Made by a program: the position numbers and the translations under genes. Under the pieces are notes generated by a model that saw nothing but the letters and a program-made list of their open reading frames with translations, was not told where the DNA came from and did no database searches. Shown here piece by piece: positions 10,486-20,360 of a DNA stretch of 64,000 bases. How positions within the stretch are numbered: the stretch's first letter is position 1; each line of letters starts with the position of its first letter. Source of the DNA: Benincasa hispida (taxonomy: Eukaryota > Streptophyta > Magnoliopsida > Cucurbitales > Cucurbitaceae); contig NC_052359.1 of the NCBI RefSeq assembly GCF_009727055.1, positions 62,064,960 through 62,128,959 of the forward strand. The letters run 5' to 3'.

Positions 10486-11518
10486 TGCTATTGCGGTAAC
10501 TCTGAAAAACTTCTTTCAATTAGCATCCCTATATCTATGTTTAAGTGCTTTCTTTACAGCTTTCGTTTACTCATTTTTAAATTTCGTTTTTTTACTGCTT
10601 ATTAGAATTAGCCTTTACTGCTTTACGTGTTTACTTTCAATTTAATTCAATTGTTTATGTCCATGTCAAATTAAATTTCTTTACTTTTATGTATCAGTAG
10701 CGCTGTTCTTAAAATTTCTATGAATGACTGAATAAAACGATGAACACCGCAAAGTCTTATCGACTTGCGTGTTTGATGAATTAAAAGGAAAAATTGGTAT
10801 GCATTGCGATGATGGGTGCATCTTGTGATAACAAGATGCAGTTTGCGTCCATCTAACCCAAATGCATTGCGCTGAGGGGTGTGTTGCGCTCCTATGTATT
10901 TTTCGCCCGTCCTTAGTGAAAACGCACTATGTTGAGGTAGTGTTGTGCCAATATAAATACCGTGCACTCATCCTCTAGAAATGCACTGAGTTGAGGGGTG
11001 TGTTGCGATGATACATGCGTTGTTGCCGTCTTCTGCAAATATGCATTTGTGTTAATGGAAACATAGTGTTAACCTTTAATCTTGCACCCGTCTGAATCAA
11101 ATACAAAAGATAATTTAATTTCTATGTATAGAAGATATTTCTTGATTCTTTGTACATGCTCAAATTTTGTATTGCATTATTTGTAATTCCTTGTATACTT
11201 GGTCGATTTTTAATACAACTGAGTAACAATTCTTTCTGTATGCGTTAGCCTCTTATTTATCATTCTTTATCAATTATTGCAATGTTCTTTATCTTTTATT
11301 TTGCGTTATTCATGCGCTGCCATGATGAATTATATACATACCTTTAGAAACATTTTCCACACTTTGTATTTTCTGACTAACACTTAGATAATTCGTAGCA
11401 ATTGCACTGCTTTACCTTTTATCCTTCAAAACTCTACTTAAACTTTCTTTTCAAAACTTTGACTAAGTGTTTTGTCTATTCTTTCCAAAACAACGCAATG
11501 AGGACCTTGCGCATCTCT

Positions 11519-11532
11519 AAATTTGGGGGTGG
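11519..11532 (+). other. Polypurine tract, gypsy type
   Basis: AATTTGGGGGTGGG resembles the tract that ends the internal part of Athila elements. The following DNA should be the 3' LTR, but I could not match it to the presumed 5' LTR before 9780, so the pairing is open. Confidence 0.45.
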
Positions 11533-11697
11533 GCAAGGTCTGAGCAGATGCGATCAAACGGATGCGGTTATTAAAAAAATATGTTCATTACCATGAAATA
11601 TATATATATATATATATAATCATACAAACTCTAATGTCAGCGCAAAGGAAATCAAAATCCCAACCTGATAAGATTTGAGTCGTGAAAGGAACCTGCT

Positions 11698-11931
11698 CGT
11701 AGTTGGATGTTCGCATGACACCCATAGGAGCAAGCCAAAACGAAGGTGGGTTTCCAAGAACGACGCAATATGAAAAGGAAAAAAATGAGAGAAAAATAAA
11801 AGAATAAAAGAGACAACTCCTCTGACCAACAAAAGTTAAACTTAGCTGAAAATCAAGAGTTGAAGTTGAGATTGGCACACAACCGTAGTTGGATGTTCGC
11901 ATGACACCCATGAGAATAAGCCAAAACGAAG
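11698..11931. repeat. Direct repeat, about 48 bp x 2
   Basis: CGTAGTTGGATGTTCGCATG and the bases after it (ACACCCAT... AAGCCAAAACGAAG) occur at 11698-11745 and again at 11884-11931, with few differences. The copies are about 186 bases apart. They encode MGVMRTSNY on the minus strand twice, but no protein family was recognised. Confidence 0.8.
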
Positions 11932-12879
11932 GGTGTAACCATGATCAACAGTCTTTAATAAAATAACGCAACCCGACCACCGCATTCAAGTCGTATCAAG
12001 TTTTTTTTGCAAGAAGAGGTAAACATTCTTTTCAAAGCAAGAAAGAAATTTTTTGAGTAAAGATTTGTTGTATAAAAGAATAAAGTAGGGCATGTTTATG
12101 AATTATCAAGGATAGAAAGAAATTACGTTGTTAAGTAATGTTGCCTAGGTGGAAGCATTCAGAGCAACCAATCAACGGAAAGTTAGGGTAGGAATTGAGC
12201 AATATTGCCTTAGTTGAAGAGTTATTCTTAGTTCTCACATCCCTGAGAGTTCACACTGTGAAATTCACTCTCAGCTTCGTGTCACTCTGGGAGTGACCTC
12301 CATTCGGAAAGTGTTTGCATGGGTCAATAACAAGGTGAATAGGGAAAAAGTTCATAGTAAGTGGGTGAAGGATGTGTGTCAATGTGTCCTGTGGTCTCTT
12401 CTATTAGTTTAGACGTGAGATTCCTATGTTGTGCCTGCTTTTCATTTTTAGGTGACATAAGCTAGTCATTTTACGGTGGCTATCCCCTTGGAGGGTTGTA
12501 ACATGGGATTTGGAACAACTAAAACTAAAAAATTGGATAGGATTTCTTAGGTCCATTCCCAATCTTGACTCTCTAATTCGGTAGCATTGTTGGGGACGAC
12601 CTCTGAGGTCTGAAAATGGAGGGTTACACTTACGAGAATTACTATGTGTTAGTAACTTCTTAACCAAAAGCGGTAACTAAATGACTATAGGAATAAGAGT
12701 TATTCTGGAATTAGTATTTAGTTAAGAATGTCTTGCTTCAGTGAAGGAGTATTTGATTACCCCTCGATAGCATCTATTCTTACTCACTAAAGTATCGTTG
12801 TAAATAATTAATGAAATTTGGTTACATTATTACTTTTGCTAAAATTTTTTTGGTATAAAAGCAATTTACTGATTAGAAT

Positions 12880-13492
12880 TTGTTTATATTTTCAGTAGGT
12901 CGAATTCTTCTAAATTAATTGCTTCTGACAAGTTTAACGGTCTTATTTTTCAACATAAAATATAAACGTAATACTAGCAGATGATGATTTAAAATTTGTT
13001 TTAACATAGGAATGTCCTTTAACTCTTATCTCAGCAAACCAGAACGTTTGGAATTGACAGATGGATTAAGGCAAATGAAAAGACCCAAATCCATATCTTA
13101 GCAAATATATCCGATATACTAGCTAAGAAATTCAAGAACATGGTTTTTGCTAAAAAAATCATGGATTTGTTACAAACATTGTTTAGACAATTGGTTAGCA
13201 ACAATATTCTTGAAAATGTTTACAACCATGACATAAAGCATAGAACCTCTATTAATGAACAAGTTCTAGATATGTTAAAAGTAATAAACACGAATGTCAT
13301 AGATGAGGAAACTAAGAAAGTACAACAAAATAAATATGATTTACTTGTCATTGAGATATATTTAATGGAAAATGATAAATTAACCTGGATATTAGATTCA
13401 AGTGTTGCTAATCATATTTGCGCTTTCGCTCAAGAAATTAATTCCTGGAAGTAGCTTACAAAAGGCGACACAACCTTTAAGGTAGGGACGGG
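12880..13492 (+). pseudogene. gag: copia gag-protease relic (second copy of the family at 165-1330)
   Basis: Translation gives KLIASDKFNG at about 12915, then DRWIKANEKTQIHILANISDILAKKF (13061-13135), which parallels ERWTKANEKARAYILASLSDVLAKKH of the element at 165-488. The open frame 13140-13454 continues through INEQVLDML and then jumps to NKYDLLVIEIYLMENDKLTWILDSSVANHIC. The zinc-knuckle stretch is deleted. The protease D-S-S keeps the aspartate but not the glycine. Homology ends at VGTGD just before 13493, where a gypsy LTR interrupts it. Confidence 0.8.
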
Positions 13493-13718
13493 TGATAGCT
13501 CTAAAAAAAAGAGCTATTATTCCTAGCTTAATTCTTGCTTGTTATTGAATTTTAAGTGTTTATTGTGTCATTTTGTAGGTATCGAGCAATCAAGAGGTAG
13601 AATCGAGTATTTTAAGTTGAACGAGATTAATTTGAAGCAAATTGGAGTCAATTTGAACATCCGGGCTTCAAAGGAGCAAAATACCAAAATGTCCCTACTT
13701 TAGCATCGCAACGCTCAT

Positions 13719-13868
13719 CCCATGCCTTGGTCCAATGCTCGCCTAACGTTAAAAAGCAGAATGTGGGTGTGCAAGGCAGTGTCAACACTGCCTACAACAT
13801 TACAATGCTGCCTTGCACACCCAAGTTCTGCCTTCTAGCATCAGGTGAGCGTATGACCAAGCCATGGG
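13719..13868. repeat. Long imperfect inverted repeat (61-bp arms, 28-bp loop)
   Basis: Arm 1 is 13719-13779 and arm 2 is 13808-13868. The reverse complement of arm 2 aligns with arm 1 without gaps, with 49 of 61 positions matching by my count. The inner 16 bases, TGGGTGTGCAAGGCAG, are perfect. A third, direct copy of the inner part (GCAGAACGTGGGTGTGCAGG) is at about 13889-13908. Confidence 0.85.
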
Positions 13869-14047
13869 TTGAATGTTGCGATGCTGAAGGCAGAACGTGG
13901 GTGTGCAGGCCAGCGTTGCAACACTGCCTACAACAATGCAGTGCTCCAATTGGAGTAGCACTTCCCATGCTATACACGTACGCGTCTTCTTTAGCCCAAA
14001 CATAGGGCAGTGTTGGAATGTTGTCCCTAGCGTTGCAACACTGTGAT

Positions 14048-14056
14048 TTATATTAT
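14048..14056 (+). promoter_or_regulatory. TATA box of LTR-C
   Basis: TATTATAAATACC lies downstream of the GCGTTGCAACACTG-rich U3 part and upstream of a pyrimidine-rich leader. The location suits the LTR promoter. Inference from motif and position only. Confidence 0.45.
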
Positions 14057-14499
14057 AAATACCTCTCGTCGTCTTTAGGTCAACATATGCTTAATTTGGG
14101 GGCCCAATTGATGAAGGTCGAGGTTGATCTTCATTCTTCTTCTTTTCTCTTCAATTTTTAGTATCTTTAGGTTAGTCTTTCTTTTTATTTTGAGTTGTAA
14201 TCAATGAATCGGTTGTTTACTTAGATTTGTCTATAAAGTAATAGGCAATTTCTATCTAATTTCTTTGAGGAAGAGTCCTATGTTTAATTTCTTAAGAATT
14301 CTGTAATTAGATTTCATGTTCTTCAATTCTATGTTTTTCTTGGAATCTTGCTGTAATTAGATTTGCATTAATGTACTAATACTCAGATCTTAATGCAAAT
14401 GAAATGTTCACACAAATTGTCAATTTTCAGTTTTATTCTAAGTCTAAATTTTACGTTGAAGGTTGTGCTTCAAGTGAAACAATGTGAGCAGTGGTTTTG

Positions 14500-14900
14500 C
14501 ATACTAGCATGCGATGATAGGGTTGAGAAGAATTTTCACCAACACTCCCTAAGCAACTAGATGAGTTATGCGTTCAAGTAGTGCACTCGATATACGACCA
14601 ACACTTTTTAGTAGCCACATTACCCTATCTCTAGGATGCAGGTGGTGACTACAATATGCAAAAGAAGTACTTATTTCTAAGGAGCATCTCCTTTTGTTTT
14701 ACGAGTTTTGAATATGAATTCTTTCAAACCTAAATTTAATTTACTTAGAATAATCTTTCGATGTATTCAAGTGACGGGAGTAGACATACATAAAACAAGT
14801 GATCGCATAATATTTTGTTGCTTAGTTCATGTTGGTTATATGCTTCTCAACCCATAAGGTAATTTAGCTACTCATGATAGTGATAGAAGAAATGAACAAA
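14500..14900. repeat. Dispersed repeat D, copy 1
   Basis: Shares an ordered series of words with 54040-54440: AGGGTTGAGAA, ATGCGTTCAAG, TAGCCAC...ATCCTATCT..AGGATGCA, TTATTTCTAA, TTTAATTTACTTGGAATAATC/TTACTTAGAATAATC, ATAAAACAAG, and TTGCTTAGTTCATGTT. The second copy lies next to a minus-strand TATA box, so this may be part of an LTR. No coding potential is visible. Confidence 0.65.
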
Positions 14901-14977
14901 GAATGGGATAAACAAGGAATGACTACCTAGAACGTACCTGGGGAAGTCCCGCAAGTGGAGGTGAAAGTCATCTTTTC

Positions 14978-15505
14978 TTAATCCTCTTGAGTAATCGGGA
15001 TTTGGTAGGAATATGAAAATCTATCAAGAAAGAAAAAGAATGGCTTCTGACAAGCCGTTCCACCATCTACTAGAGAAAAGGAATAAGAAAATGATTTTTT
15101 TTTCATTACCTCATTTAGCTTTCGAAAGTCAATGCACATCCTCCATCCGTTCTGAACGCACATTGACACCATCTCACCTTTATCATTTTCAACTATCGTC
15201 ATGTCGGTCTTCTTTAGGCACAACGTGAATCGGACTTACCCACTTACTATCAGGGACTAGGTAAATGATGTTGGCCTCGTTGAGCTTGATGATCTCTTTA
15301 AGAACAACCTCCTTCATTGTGAGGTTGAGCCTTATTTGAGGTTGTAACGTGGCTTTGGCTCTGTCCTCCAAAGTGATCCTATGAATACAAAGAGAAGAAC
15401 TTATCTCTTTAATGTGGTTAAGGTTCCATCAAATGGCTTTCTTATACATTTTCAACGTCTCCACTAGAGAGCTCTCTTGGGTTGGTGTCATTCTCTGGAG
15501 ATTAT
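14978..15505 (-). pseudogene. Athila-like gypsy reverse transcriptase, partial
   Basis: On the minus strand, from 15505 downward, the order is QESSLVETLKMYKKAI, ISSSLCIHRITLEDRAKATLQPQ, RLNLTMKEVVLKEIIKL, then IIYLVPDSKWVSPIHVVPK and GWRMCIDFRKLNE. These match the start of the Athila RT domain, where WVSPVHVVPKK and GWRVCIDYRKLN are hallmarks. The piece then decays (FLDRFSYSYQIPI stands for FLDGYSGYNQI) and stops near 14978. The catalytic Y-x-D-D part is absent. A frameshift separates 15189-15371 from 14978-15223. Confidence 0.8.
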
Positions 15506-17765
15506 TGTTGGGTTGTATGTCCTAAAACACAGTTTTGATGTTCAACATTTTCTATTATCAATAAAGATGTTATTGATATTTGTTTAATAAAATTGTAGGT
15601 AATTGCAATTGGTAGCATTTTTAAGAATAATAACCAAGTGTATAACATCATTTAAAAAAAATATATAAATATAGAAAAGTCTATCAGTGATAGACTTCTA
15701 TCGTTGATAGACTCTTATCAGTGATATGGTCTATCATTGATAGACTCCTACCAATAATATGATCTATCATTGATCGACTATTTAAATTTGGTCATATTTG
15801 TAATTTTTTTTACATTATGTTATATCTACTAATACTTTGGGTCTAATTTGGAACTGTCCTTAAAATGGTTGTTGAATAGGTAAATTGTACTTGTATAGAC
15901 TAAATCCAATAAACTAAGATCTATGGCTATTAAATGAATATTTAAACTTTATGTGGAGACATAAAGATGGATCAAGTTCGAGTGAGTAGCCAAAACAATC
16001 TATAGTAAATGAATAAGGTTGGGTACCTTATTTTGATAACATTATCAGACGCGATCACTTTGTAGATAGTATAAACGATGTGATCCTGAATCGTTTATAT
16101 AGAGACATGCAAGTGGGAGTGTCCTATGCAATGAGTTTTTATAAGGCCATGACCAAGAAATACATCACTTTTACTTTATAACGTTGTTTACTGTTTAAGA
16201 CTGACTATTTCAAATCGATGACCTAGGTAACTCGACCTGAATTCTGAGCTAACTATGAACTTTCGTTTCTTCGGGATTATCCTTAGATTTGCATAAGTGA
16301 GGGTTGGCTCAGAAGCGTCAATTCAATAAGTCTCCCATTTCAAGGGTAAGACCGGGTAGATAGCTGGGAACATAGGATTCAAGATGGAATTCACTCTTAC
16401 CCGATTTAGGGATAATAGAAAGGTTGTTCTCTTATGTACTGATTCCAGGTCTTGGACAAGGGACCCCACCCTCTCAGTGGCTTGAGATGAACTCGATTTA
16501 ATGATTGGATCATAAACCAATTACTCATTAGAGGATCAGTGGAACTTGCAGAGTAAGATGTAATTTTAGGGGTAAAATAGCTTTAGACCTAGTCATTATT
16601 ACGAACAACTTGTGAAGCGTTTACTTACTGATTGTGGTTAAATTAGGTGGACAGAAATATATCTACAGTGAGAATAGTGCAACTACTGAGCTATAGTAGT
16701 GTGTCTCGGTAGTTAACGAATATTGATTAATTCGGTTTAAAGAGTTTATCCAACTAATCTCAAATCGTTGGAGCTCAAGATCTGTAGGTCCATAAGATCC
16801 ATCTACTAGCTCGTAAAAAACTAAACCTTGGATTAAAATATTGAGTGAATTTGAAGTTTTCAAATTCAGTTTAGGGTTTCAATTTGAAGTGTTCAAATTT
16901 CAATTTAAAGTTTGAATATTGAAGTGTTCAATTTCAATTTAGGGTTTGAACAATTATATTTGATATAATTAACGTTTAAATTTATTGAAATTAAACGTAT
17001 TTGGAGAGTTCATTGTATTTAAATATTGATTATATGAATAAGGATTCATGTTTGAATTAGTTGTTTTGTTATTAGTTGTTTTGTTAATTTAATATTTGTT
17101 ACTAAATTATTATTATTTAATTAGTTAGATTTTTTTAATTAATTAAATAAATTAGTTTCATTTTAAAAGGGAAGAAAATAATTTTTTTGAAATTGAATTT
17201 AAATTGAATTTAATTTAGTTTTAAACTAAATTTGATTTTTAAATGAAAATTGAGAATTTAAAAGGGTTTTAAATTTTCATAGTGGAATTATCCAACATTT
17301 GATGTTATTAATGGATTAATTCCAAAATCAACACCTAACCCACTATGTTAATGTCATGAAGTCTCAAATGGTTGAAGAACTTGGTGCTTGTTAAATAAAT
17401 ACTTCAATTTCTGAAATGGAAATGAGAGAAATTATGAGATTTTGGAAATTTTTGAAAGAATTGTTTGAGCCCTCAAACCCTCTCCAAACTATATCCAACT
17501 TATCCCAATTCAGAATTCCACAACTCAAATCCAAGGCTGATAATAGTAGAGAAGATCCTCTTGGTGGTCTACTATAAATTTGAAGGTCAAATTTGGAGAG
17601 AGTATAAGGATTAAAGTGGAATTCTTCAGAAGTAATGAACCGAAACCCTTGTATATGAAAAACTGTTTTTAAGCATGCTTGTAACTAAAATTAAGTGTAA
17701 TTAGAGTGCTTAATGATTCTGTTTACTTTTGCCTTATGCATGTTTACTCCATAAATTATGTCATC
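15506..17765 (+). repeat. LTR-B copy 1 (copia solo LTR inside the gypsy relic)
   Basis: Starts TGTTGGGTTGTATGTCC and shares its sequence with 61383-62875: TCAATAAAGATGTTATTGA, AAGGTTGGGTACCTTATT, TGGAGACATAAAG, GATGACCTAGGTAACT and TCGGGATTATCCTTAGATTTG. No gag or pol is attached, so it is a solo LTR or what remains of one. It ends near CCATAAATTAT. A 272-base insertion interrupts it (15596-15867). ATTAT occurs on both sides, but the flanking gypsy pieces overlap rather than join, so a simple insertion is doubtful. Confidence 0.75.
15596..15867. mobile_element. Short insertion in LTR-B with TCTATCA/TGATAGA palindromes (MITE-like)
   Basis: This block is absent from LTR-B copy 2, where the text runs on from AATAAAACTGTTATTGAATATG. 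Its middle (15673-15782) holds repeated palindromes such as TCTATCAGTGATAGA and GTCTATCATTGATAGAC. I recall similar repeats as common in cucurbit genomes. Clear terminal inverted repeats and a target duplication were not found, so the class is uncertain. Confidence 0.6.
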
Positions 17766-18045
17766 AAGGGTCCATCCATTGGCTTTCTTATACATTTCCA
17801 ACGTTTCCACTAGATACCAATATCAGAAGAAGATTTATCATTATTGTTAACATTAACAAAAGAAAGAGATAGATCATGTGAATCTAAATCAATACATGGT
17901 GCAATCAACTCATCAGAATCATCATCATCATGCAAAACAAACTCATCCACAAAATCATGAGTTTCAACCAGGCAAAGATAGATATTTCTCAGGAAACCTC
18001 ATTACATCATACATATTAAATGAGACCATTTCCCCATCAAATTCT
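17766..18045 (-). pseudogene. Athila-like gypsy protease-RT linker
   Basis: On the minus strand from 18045 the reading is HDVEFDGEMVSFNMYDVMRFP, then a D/S-rich acidic stretch, and finally a second copy of the VETLEMYKKANGWTLDD motif at about 17815-17766. The first motif matches the segment after the Athila protease (MEFDGEVIRFNI). The last motif repeats, in diverged form, the start of the RT piece at 15440-15470. One stop is visible in between. Confidence 0.7.
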
Positions 18046-19935
18046 ACATCATGTCTTAAGTGATAACCAAAATGGTCTGTAGTATATGGATATAAGAGGG
18101 AAACATTATCTTGGTATCGCTACAGATGTGGCCCGCTTTGTGGAATGGTCACAAGTGTTGTGACTTGTCACAGATGGTCTGATCCTGATCATTCGTTTAG
18201 GGGACATGCGAGCAGGGGCGTCCTATACAAAGAGTTTGTATAAAACCAGACCACAAAGTGTTAACGTCTCGTTATATAACACCGTTCATGACAGACTTTA
18301 CTTCACTAGGATGACCATAGGTAACATGATCTCAATCCTGAGTGAGTTGGGAACTCCTGCCATTGAGGGTGGTTCTTTGATTTGCATGAATGCGAGTAGC
18401 TAGGTCTCCGACTCAAACCTACCATTTTGGGATTCGTCTAATTTGGGAGCTGAGACTCAGCTACACAAGATGGAATTCACTCCTTCCCCGAAGCTGAGGC
18501 AAGTAGATACATAGCTCCCGATTCCAAGGCTTGAACAATGTGACCCACACACCTTCTCTTGGCCTGAGAGGTGTTCACACATAGTTTGATTATGTTGTAT
18601 TGACCATTAGAGGAATTAGTGGTACTTAAGGAGTGAGATGTAACTACAGGAGAAAAAAGGTAAATTGGCCCAGCTGTACTTACTAGCATCTGTGAAAGGT
18701 CATCGTACTCATGATTGGTTATATTCGATGGACACAGAAATATATCTGTGGTAAAAAGAGTTCAGTTGTTGGTCTTTAAGGAAATGTCTGCCAGTTAACG
18801 GATGGTGGATCTCATGGTGAAGAGTTTAGTCAGCTATTCACGTACCGTTGAAGCTTCGAGCCACAAGTCTATAAGGTCCCCTTGGTAGCTTGGATAAAGT
18901 CAAGAATAAGTTTTTGGGTCAGTTTGAAATGTTCAAATTGACAAGAGGGAGTTCGATTATATATGATATAATTGAACTGGTTAATTATATATGATATAAT
19001 TGACTAAATGTATGAGATACATTATTTTGGAAGAAATTAGATATAAATATGATTTGTATCAAGTAGAGGAGAAATTACTATAGTAGATATGTGATATTAA
19101 ACTATAGGTTAATAATATAATATGATTATATTCATTATTTAATTGAATAGGCGGTTATGAGATAATTGGCCGAGAATTTCTCTTAAATCGTGCGAAAGTT
19201 GGAAAATTGAATTCGGTTCTTATAACTGAATAATAAAATGAAAATTGGTTTCATTTTTTGAGAGACGTTTGAAAATCCGCTCACGGTTTGGAAACTTCAC
19301 GATTACTTAATTGAGAGCCTATTCGATAGCGCCCATCGCCTAAACGATCACACACCCGCGCACTAAACGATCGCTCACCTTCTCTAAACGATTGCTTAGC
19401 GCGTCGATCTAACCTAAACGATCGCTTACTATTTGCTAGACAATCGCTTTGTAAAACCTACACGATCATGTATCTTTTCCTAAACGACAAGCACTCGACT
19501 ATATGATAGTCATCTACTATCTCCCACTTGCTTGTTCGTACTACACGATCATCCTTTCCTCCTCCCTCTACCAATTCCATCAAAGTCCACTCTTTGGATT
19601 CTCACTCCGAGAATACCAAGGGCTTCAAGTGGTGGTGTCGTCCCCGGTTGCTACTTGTTCGTGTGTTGTCGTTCGTGTAAACAATTGTGGTGCTGCTAGG
19701 CGACTATTTGCTGGGTGATAAGGACTGTAGAGGAGTCGCTTCCATTGGATTGAGTTCGAGTGAAGATTGTCTTCAACTGGTACGTTTACTCAATCTGTTG
19801 TTTTTTAATTGTTAAAGCATGTCTATAATTAGTGTTACAATGCATATATGTTTGTTAGAATTTGTGTGTGATAATTCAGTCACAATAAAATAGGAAAGAT
19901 TCGAACCCGTTCATGGATATTCTTGTTTAAAAGTT
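18046..19935 (+). repeat. LTR-A copy 3, 5' truncated, inside gypsy protease
   Basis: Joins LTR-A at the CATGTCTTAAGTGATAACC landmark, which lies about 200 bases into the full LTR. It runs to GTTCCTTCAAGACATCC at the end. All later landmarks are present, including ACAGAAATATATCTGTGG and the CGATCG cluster (19318-19560). It splits the gypsy protease (ending VNVDKG at 19936) from its linker at 18045. No internal copia genes are attached. Confidence 0.8.
19318..19560 (+). repeat. CGATCG motif cluster in LTR-A copy 3
   Basis: TAAACGATCGCT-like sites recur about every 25-35 bases: 19343 (AAACGATCAC), 19364, 19386 (AAACGATTGC), 19420, 19440 (GACAATCGC) and 19466 (ACACGATCATG). Its position within the LTR matches the cluster at 5228-5520. 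Confidence 0.7.
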
Positions 19936-20360
19936 CCTTCAAGACATCCCTTATCAACATTAACTTTTGTTTTAGCAATTTTCATGAATGGTCTCCCTAA
20001 CAAAATGGTAGAAGAAGCAGGTGTACTAACCTCGTCCATTTTTAAAATGTAGAAGTCAACAGGAAAAATTAAGTCTTTTACTTGAAGCAAAACATCCTCA
20101 ACTACTCCTAGAGGCTAAAGGCTAAATATAACGGCCAACTAAATATACATGACAGTTTTTTTGCAAATCATTTAATTTAAGGTCCTCGTATACGTGATAA
20201 GGCATAACATTAATAACGACTCCTAAATAAAGCATAGCATGTCGAGTAACTCTATTGCCAATAACACAGGGCAAAGTAAATACCTAGATCACGACACTTC
20301 TCAGGCATATTTCTTTTAAGTAAGGCTGCAACGTTTTTACTTACCACCACAAGTTTTTGG
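19936..20360 (-). pseudogene. Athila-like gypsy aspartic protease, broken
   Basis: Minus-strand reading from about 20340 gives VAALLKRNMPEKCRDLGIY, then RVTRHAMLYLGVVINVMPYHVYEDL, and later VVEDVLLQVKDLIFPVDFYILKMDE followed by ILLGRPFMKIAKTKVNV. The last motif is the flap/end signature of the gypsy protease. The usual A-L-C-D-L-G-A-S active site reads with changes (HAMLYLGVVINVMP), so the catalytic D-x-G is lost. Frameshifts lie between the pieces. Confidence 0.75.

Larger units (their letters stand above)
10486..12880. other. Non-coding stretch: gypsy 3' region and unassigned repeats
   Basis: No gene is supported here. A polypurine-like run, AATTTGGGGGTGGG, at about 11519-11532 is a typical Athila plus-strand primer tract. 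Short words around TGCGTT/GCGATG recur through 10790-11050. An (AT)n run is at about 11599-11620. A 48-base direct repeat lies at 11698-11745 and 11884-11931. From about 12240 to 12700 there are small hairpins (for example GTCACTC...GAGTGAC at about 12277) and a GTTGGGGACGACC segment, but no recognised element. The frames on the minus strand at 11588-11911 and 12404-12667 show no domain. Confidence 0.5.
13493..14420 (+). repeat. Gypsy LTR (LTR-C), plus orientation, inserted in the copia relic
   Basis: Begins TGATAGCTCTAAAAAAAAGA, with a small hairpin AGCTCT...AGAGCT right at the terminus. The minus-strand LTR ending at 23702 begins in the same way (TAGCTTCTAAAAAGAGCTA), so both belong to related families. 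It carries repeated GCATCGCAACGCT/GCGTTGCAACACTG words, a 150-base imperfect hairpin (13719-13868) and a TATA box at 14048-14056. Its 3' edge is not resolved. The open frames at 13727-14005 and on the opposite strand are by-products of the hairpin. Confidence 0.65.

Noticed and set aside
11599..11620. (AT)n run as a possible origin or promoter
   Set aside because: Simple microsatellite; no supporting elements nearby.
12404..12667. 87-residue minus-strand frame
   Set aside because: No recognisable motif, no family similarity by eye, in a non-coding repeat-like stretch.
13727..14005. Overlapping open frames on both strands (61-92 residues)
   Set aside because: They come from the 61-base hairpin arms, which encode mirrored peptides; no domain, and they lie inside an LTR.
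15501..17760. ATTAT on both sides of LTR-B as a target duplication
   Set aside because: Very AT-rich flanks make a 5-base match likely by chance, and the flanking gypsy pieces do not join up.
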